Under the pieces are notes generated by a model. The model was not told the origin of the DNA. It saw only the letters and a program-made list of their open reading frames with translations, and searched no databases. A stretch of 64,000 nucleotides of DNA, taken from assembly GCA_947259405.1 (NCBI GenBank), contig CAMYLY010000011.1:85131-149130 (forward strand), given 5' to 3'. Both the position numbers and the translations under genes were made by a program. Below, in pieces: positions 59,317 to 64,000 of the stretch. Position 1 is the stretch's first letter; each line of letters opens with the position of its first letter. This DNA is from an uncultured Gemmatimonadales bacterium (GTDB taxonomy: Bacteria > Gemmatimonadota > Gemmatimonadetes > Gemmatimonadales > GWC2-71-9).

Positions 59317-60728
59317 GCGGCATGGTCGATCTCCTCGCGACCCTCATCCTGTTCGCCGACGATTGGATCATCTGGTATTTCCTGGCGGTCAATTCATTCT
59401 ACGCGCTGCTGCTGTTTCTGTCCGTCCCTGAGATCTGGAAGCACTGGAAGGTGGTGCACCACGAAGACCTTCGAGCCTACCTAGGCCTCGAGGCCCTTCC
59501 GCCCATTTCCGTTATCATCCCGGCGTACAACATGGAGGCGACGATCATCGACTCGGTCGACGCGCAGTTGGCACTCGAGTACCCGCAACTCGAGGTGATC
59601 GTCGTCGACGACGGGTCGACGGACCGAACGCTCGTGCGTCTTCGGGAGTCGTACGACCTCTATGAGGTGCCTCCGGCATTTCCGGCCAGGATTGACACCA
59701 AGTCGATCGAGACCTACTACCGTTCTCGCACGAAGCCACACCTACTCGTGGTCGAGAAACAGAATGGCGGAAAGGCGGACGCGCTCAACGCAGGCCTGAA
59801 CTCAGCGCGGTACCCGCTCGTAGTCGCCGTCGATGCCGACACGATCGTGGCACGCGACGCCCTCCTTCGACTGGTCCGACCCTTTCTGCTGGGTGAGAAC
59901 GTGGCCGCCGCGGGGGGTACCATCCGTGTCGCCAACGGGTCGAGGATCGATGGTGGTCAGGTGACCGAGGCCAGGATCCCCACCAAGTTTCTGGAGGCAG
60001 TCCAGGTCCCCGAGTATCTCCGAGCTTTCCTCTTTGGGCGCCTTGGATGGAATCGACTGGGGGGCAACCTGATCGTGTCTGGCGCATTTGGGCTGTTTCA
60101 GCGGTCCTACTTGCTCTCCATCGATGGCTACCGCGCCGGGAACGTCGTCGAAGATCTCGAGATGGTCGTCCGCCTTCACCAACACCTTCGAGAGAACAAG
60201 ATTCCTTACGACGTGCCATTCGTTCCAGACCCTGTTGCGTGGACGGAAGTGCCGGCGACCCTCCAGACGCATCGTCGTCAACGCGAACGATGGCATCGGG
60301 GACTGATCATGACGATGGTGCGGCACATTCGTATGCTCTTCAACCCGAAGTTTGGCACCATTGGATTCGTAACGGTGCCTTTCTACATCCTGGGCGAGAT
60401 GCTTGCCCCCGTCGTGGAGATCTTCGGCTACATCATCACCATCGCGGGCCTCGCCCTGGGACTCGTCGATGCCCAATTCGCGCTCCTGTTCTTGGCGGCA
60501 GCGCTGGGGTACCAGATGTTCCTGAGCATCTGGGCCGTCGTCCTCGAAGAGACGACGTTCAAGCTCTACGGTCGCCGCAATGACTTTCTGAAGATGCTCG
60601 CGTACGCTATCGCCGAGCCGTTCGGGTACCGTCAGCTCACCGTCTTGTGGCGGTTGCAGGGGGTGTGGAATGCGCTGCGCGGCTTGCGGCATTGGGGCGA
60701 GATGGAACGGCGAGGCTTCGAGGCGTGA
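59313..60728 (+). CDS. Processive family 2 glycosyltransferase (PgaC-like)
   Basis: The 471-aa membrane protein has a GT2 domain (about residues 65-330). The donor-binding Asp99/100 lie in VVDDGSTDRT, D-x-D (174-176) in VAVDADT, Glu280-Asp281 in VVEDLEMVV, and QRERW (323-327) is the processive motif. N-terminal helices at about 18-40 and three or four C-terminal helices (345-435) form the export channel, as in PgaC or hyaluronan-type synthases. It overlaps both neighbours. The sugar is unknown; a hexosamine polymer is a fair guess. Confidence 0.88.
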   Translation: MSGMVDLLATLILFADDWIIWYFLAVNSFYALLLFLSVPEIWKHWKVVHHEDLRAYLGLEALPPISVIIPAYNMEATIIDSVDAQLALEYPQLEVIVVDDGSTDRTLVRLRESYDLYEVPPAFPARIDTKSIETYYRSRTKPHLLVVEKQNGGKADALNAGLNSARYPLVVAVDADTIVARDALLRLVRPFLLGENVAAAGGTIRVANGSRIDGGQVTEARIPTKFLEAVQVPEYLRAFLFGRLGWNRLGGNLIVSGAFGLFQRSYLLSIDGYRAGNVVEDLEMVVRLHQHLRENKIPYDVPFVPDPVAWTEVPATLQTHRRQRERWHRGLIMTMVRHIRMLFNPKFGTIGFVTVPFYILGEMLAPVVEIFGYIITIAGLALGLVDAQFALLFLAAALGYQMFLSIWAVVLEETTFKLYGRRNDFLKMLAYAIAEPFGYRQLTVLWRLQGVWNALRGLRHWGEMERRGFEA

Positions 60729-62524
60729 TGCCTCGGATCCGCCGTGTGGCTCTCGGTGCCATTATCATCGCGACGCCGGGAGTCGGGCTTGCCCAAGGCA
60801 GCCCGTGCCGCACAGCCGACGGAACGGTCTCCCGGGGGTGGGAACGCTATCGCGCCGGCGAGCTCACCGCTGCCGCGCAGCTGTTTGCGCGGGCGTTGGA
60901 GACGTGCCCCGCCCACGTTGGCGCAGCCGTTGGGTCGGGATACGTCAAACTTCGCACGGGCAATGCGACCGATGCCGAGCGGCATTTTCGCAACGCGCTC
61001 GCTCGGGATTCGGCAGTGGTCGACGCATGGGTCGGCCTGGGCGTGCTGGGCTGGCAAGCCGGCGACACTGCGGCGGTGCGGTCGCGATTCGCTCGGGTTC
61101 AGGCTCTCGATCCCGGGAATCCCGAGGCCCGACGCTACTTGGATCGGTTGGCGACGATGGGGACTAGTGTCGTTGATACGGCTGCTCTCGTCGCCAATCT
61201 GATGCGGAGGGCTCGCGAGTCGACCGCCGACGGGAAGCATCCGCAGGCCAGCGCGCTCTACGATTCGGTGGTCCAACTCTCCCCAACGCACCGCGACGCA
61301 CGGTTCGGACTGGCACAGGTGCTCGCATGGGACGGGAGGTACGATACGGCAAAGACCGTCTACGAATCGTTACTCGTCCGGGACCGGGGGGACACGGACG
61401 CGCAAAAAGGCCTTGCGCGCGTCGTTGCGTGGTCCGGAAACCTCGACGAATCGGAACGCCGGTGGCAGGCCATCATCCAAAACGATCCCACCGATGGCGA
61501 AGCCCACGTCGGCCTTGCGCAAGTGCGTCGCTGGCAGGGCCGGATGGAGGCGGCCGATTCCGCACTCACGATCGCGGAGCGCATGAGGCCTGTGGATCCT
61601 GTCGTCGCCCAAGAGCGCCTGGCGTTGCGCCAAGCGTGGGGACCCACGACGAATCCGTTCGTGACGTTCGAGACCGACTCAGACGGGAACGACATGACGA
61701 CCTTGCTCGTGGCAGCCGGGATGCGCATCGATCCACGTATCTTCATCACAGGCCGGACCGTCTTCCGGTCAGCACGAAACACGCCGAGTGGGGTCTCGGA
61801 TCTGCTGTCGTCGACCGTGTCGCTCGACGCGTCGTACTTCCTGACACCACGCTGGACGCTGCGGGCTGGCCTCGGATTGAACACGACAAGTAGCCCCGCG
61901 CCCAACAGACCCGTCGTGCGCGCAGGTGTGACGGCGCCAGCCTGGAACGGGCTGACGCCATCGGTCGACTATCGTCATGAGCCCCTCGACGTCACGGCGG
62001 CGCTGATCGCCAACGGGATCCACTTTGACGAGTTCGCGGTCTCAGGATTCGGCGAGGTCGCGGGCTGGAGCGTCGACGGATCGTACGGCTTCGCGCTCGT
62101 GCAAGGCAGCGAGGCTAATCCTCGGCACCTTCTGATCCTGCAGGGCCTACGCGAAGTCATACGCCACATGACGACCGGCACGCGATTCCGGCTCTTATCC
62201 TTCGGGAAGGACTTGAACGACGGGTACTTCGATCCCGCTGTCTACGGCCTGTTGGAGATCCCTATTCAGTGGTCGCGCCGTTTCGGATCGTGGCTCGTGT
62301 TCGGTGAAGTCAACCCAGGCGTGCAGCTCATCGATGCGAGAGTCTCCACCACTGATGTCGACGTGACCATTGGCGGGAATGCACGCATCACCTATACCGT
62401 CGCGCCCGGCGGCGATGTGGGTATCATGGCGCTCTACTCGCGGTCTGGCCTGCAGACACTATCCACGCCCGGCGACGGGTATCGCTATTTCATGATCGGA
62501 GCGTTCGGATCCTGGAGCTTTTGA
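60728..62524 (+). CDS. TPR and YaiO-like outer-membrane barrel protein
   Basis: The 598-aa protein has a signal peptide ending GLAQ and TPR repeats over about residues 30-310 (RAGELTAAAQLFARALETCPAHVGA, RNALARDSAVVDAWVGLGVL). A beta-barrel C-terminal half (about 320-598) ends in GAFGSWSF. TPR plus outer-membrane barrel is the plan of PgaA and related polysaccharide porins, so it is the likely export channel for the polymer made by the upstream synthase. The ATG overlaps the synthase stop by 1 base (TGATG). Confidence 0.84.
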   Translation: MPRIRRVALGAIIIATPGVGLAQGSPCRTADGTVSRGWERYRAGELTAAAQLFARALETCPAHVGAAVGSGYVKLRTGNATDAERHFRNALARDSAVVDAWVGLGVLGWQAGDTAAVRSRFARVQALDPGNPEARRYLDRLATMGTSVVDTAALVANLMRRARESTADGKHPQASALYDSVVQLSPTHRDARFGLAQVLAWDGRYDTAKTVYESLLVRDRGDTDAQKGLARVVAWSGNLDESERRWQAIIQNDPTDGEAHVGLAQVRRWQGRMEAADSALTIAERMRPVDPVVAQERLALRQAWGPTTNPFVTFETDSDGNDMTTLLVAAGMRIDPRIFITGRTVFRSARNTPSGVSDLLSSTVSLDASYFLTPRWTLRAGLGLNTTSSPAPNRPVVRAGVTAPAWNGLTPSVDYRHEPLDVTAALIANGIHFDEFAVSGFGEVAGWSVDGSYGFALVQGSEANPRHLLILQGLREVIRHMTTGTRFRLLSFGKDLNDGYFDPAVYGLLEIPIQWSRRFGSWLVFGEVNPGVQLIDARVSTTDVDVTIGGNARITYTVAPGGDVGIMALYSRSGLQTLSTPGDGYRYFMIGAFGSWSF

Positions 62525-62614
62525 GTGGGCTCGGGACGCTCGCTCTAAACGGCGGCACCATCTATCTTGCGCATTGGGCCGGACGTTACTCACCTCCAAA
62601 TTCGCGGAGATCTC

Positions 62615-63241
62615 ATGCGAACCATCACGACCCTGTTCACGCTCGCTGTGCTGGCCATACCGCTGTCGGCCCAAGCACCCAACGCTTGCTCGATGCTGCC
62701 CGATCTCAACGTGGGGCATTGGTCGAGCTACACCGTCGACGTCCCGGAAATGGGCGGGACCATGAACCTCCGATTGGCCGTGGTGGGAACGGACCAAGTG
62801 GATGGTGCAACGCACCACTGGGTCGAGATGAAGATGAACGCCCCCATGGGCGAGATGATCATGCAGGTGCTCGTTCCCGGGTATCCGTATGATGAGGACG
62901 ACATTTCGCAAATGATCATGAAGGCGCCGGGTCAGGCGGCAACGCGGATGACGCCCGAGATGCTGAGCATGATGCGGCGCCAAGGGGCAGCAGCGAATCC
63001 GGCCGGTGACATCGTCAAGACCTGTCAGGAGGCGCAGAAGATCGGGGATGAAACCGTGGTCGTCGGGGCGGGGTCGTTCGACACCGAGCACTATCGCGTC
63101 ACGGAACCGGAAAGCGTGGATGCGTGGATTTCGTCGGCGATTCCGTTTGGGATCGTCAAGATAATGGGCGACGACGTCCCCACCATGGAGCTTCAAGGAC
63201 ACGGCACCGACGCCACGTCATCCATCACCGACATCCCCTAA
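62615..63241 (+). CDS. Secreted hypothetical protein
   Basis: The 208-aa protein has a signal peptide ending PLSAQ. Its beta-rich domain has VGHWSSYTVDVPEMGGTMNLRL and WVEMKMNAPMGEMIMQVLV. Two cysteines (NACSML, VKTCQEAQ) could pair. The family is unknown. It follows the exopolysaccharide-like operon by about 90 bases, and GGAGA precedes the ATG. Confidence 0.6.
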   Translation: MRTITTLFTLAVLAIPLSAQAPNACSMLPDLNVGHWSSYTVDVPEMGGTMNLRLAVVGTDQVDGATHHWVEMKMNAPMGEMIMQVLVPGYPYDEDDISQMIMKAPGQAATRMTPEMLSMMRRQGAAANPAGDIVKTCQEAQKIGDETVVVGAGSFDTEHYRVTEPESVDAWISSAIPFGIVKIMGDDVPTMELQGHGTDATSSITDIP

Positions 63242-63263
63242 CGGTTAGCGCGCCTCGCGGTCG

Positions 63264-64000
63264 ATGGCTGCACGGCCAGTCAACATTGCGGAGTACGAGC
63301 CGCTTGCGCGCGCGAGGATGGAGTCTGGGGCGTGGGAGTACATCGCCGGCGGCGCCGCCGATGAGATTACACTCACCCGTAACCTCTCGGCGTTTCGCCG
63401 AATCGAGCTGCTCCCGCGTGTGCTCGTGGACGTGGCATCGGTGCACACCACAACGAAGGTACTGGGAAGCACATTGCCGACACCTGTTCTCCTCGCGCCT
63501 ACGGGATTCCAAACCCTCGCCCACGACGACGGGGAACTGGCCACAGCCCGAGCCGCCGCGGGCGCTGGGACCGTGATGGTCGTCTCGACGATGTCCAGCT
63601 ACACGGTTGAGGAGATCGCGGCCGCCGAGGACGGACCAAAGTGGTTTCAGCTCTATTGCTATCGAGACCGCGGCGTCACGCAGCAACTCGTGCAGCGTGC
63701 AGAAGCCGCGGGCCTCGAGGCACTTTGTCTCACGGTCGACCTCCCGCGTGTCGGACTGCGAGAGCGGGACCTCCACAGCGGGTTTCAGCTTCCGGCGCAC
63801 GCGCAACCGCGCAACTTCCTGGGCCTGATTGACGTGAACGAGGCCGGCGGGCACGACTTCGCTGAGCACGTGGGTGCGCTGGTCGACCCATCACTTACAT
63901 GGGAGACCGTGGCCTGGCTCCGCTCGGTCACTCCACTCCCGCTGATTCTCAAAGGGCTACAACACCCCGAGGACGCACGGCTCGCCGTGGAGCATGGCGT
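63264..64000 (+). CDS. FMN-dependent alpha-hydroxyacid oxidase/dehydrogenase, 5' part
   Basis: The frame starts at the ATG at 63264 (MAARPVNIAEYEPLARARM) and runs off the window edge. Family signatures are YIAGGAADEITL, RVLVDVASVHT, PVLLAPTGFQTLAH, WFQLYCYRDRG and LTVDLPRVGLRERD. The product oxidises a 2-hydroxyacid such as glycolate, lactate or mandelate with FMN. The catalytic His and the C-terminal barrel lie outside the window, so the exact substrate cannot be judged. It carries no signal peptide. Confidence 0.85.
   Translation, partial: MAARPVNIAEYEPLARARMESGAWEYIAGGAADEITLTRNLSAFRRIELLPRVLVDVASVHTTTKVLGSTLPTPVLLAPTGFQTLAHDDGELATARAAAGAGTVMVVSTMSSYTVEEIAAAEDGPKWFQLYCYRDRGVTQQLVQRAEAAGLEALCLTVDLPRVGLRERDLHSGFQLPAHAQPRNFLGLIDVNEAGGHDFAEHVGALVDPSLTWETVAWLRSVTPLPLILKGLQHPEDARLAVEHG

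Overview
The window is GC-rich, densely packed chromosomal DNA from a Gram-negative-type bacterium. There is a TonB-dependent receptor, several outer-membrane beta-barrels, lipoproteins, and many secreted proteins whose predicted signal peptides end in an Ala-Gln step. GTG starts and 4-base GTGA/ATGA overlaps are common. The gene mix (multiheme cytochromes, DUF481 and YaiO barrels, Ser/Thr kinase with Big_2 domains, small secreted proteins of unknown function) best fits Gemmatimonadota. That is an inference from gene content, not from a marker gene. I saw no insertion sequence, prophage, CRISPR array or rRNA. No gene-free stretch exceeds 300 bases; the longest is about 287 bases (38288-38574).

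Region 1 (1-13521, all minus strand) is one long co-directional respiratory cluster. In transcription order it encodes a small membrane protein, a Mrp/NBP35-like ATPase, a zinc-ribbon protein, a ferredoxin, a tandem universal-stress protein, a NirJ/Ahb-like radical SAM enzyme, a CydA-like membrane oxidase subunit without CydB, three c-type cytochromes, a cupredoxin lipoprotein, and CuA/haem-copper oxidase subunits II, I and probably III (cut by the window edge). Three of the accessory proteins share a PCP_red domain (four copies). I read this as a candidate uncharacterised electron-transfer chain with its own cofactor-maturation module.

Region 2 (13579-28671) holds metabolic and transport genes: a HmuY-like protein, a CPBP protease, a TauE exporter, a Rieske-fused glutamate-synthase-like enzyme, a DUF4212/ActP-type symporter pair, an amidase, FabH, homocysteine S-methyltransferase, a GIDE-like membrane protein, a secreted arginase-family protein and a HEAT-cyclophilin.

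Region 3 (28777-43223) is sensory and envelope: a CheY-like receiver, a globin translationally coupled to a zinc-ribbon Ser/Thr kinase with three extracytoplasmic Big_2 domains, an outer-membrane barrel, ProX/YbaK, several lipoproteins, a frameshifted DUF2279 gene, a DUF481 porin-like protein, a PAS protein, and a cupredoxin lipoprotein overlapping a membrane sensor with a degenerate GGDEF and an intact EAL domain.

Region 4 (43232-55344) has a Tat-exported flavin amine oxidase, a PilT-like ATPase with a duplicated N-domain, tRNA-Lys(CTT), a TonB receptor, two tRNA-Glu isoacceptors (TTC and CTC), a TM2 protein, a truncated K+ channel fused by overlap to a CNBD-bearing Na+/H+ antiporter, Tag glycosylase, a HAD hydrolase and a metallo-beta-lactamase.

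Region 5 (55455-64000) has an MBL hydrolase, CBS and PAS-GAF signalling proteins, and a tightly overlapped four-gene operon (receiver, HEAT membrane protein, PgaC-like glycosyltransferase, TPR-YaiO outer-membrane barrel) that looks like an exopolysaccharide synthesis/export system. A secreted protein and a truncated FMN alpha-hydroxyacid oxidase end the window.
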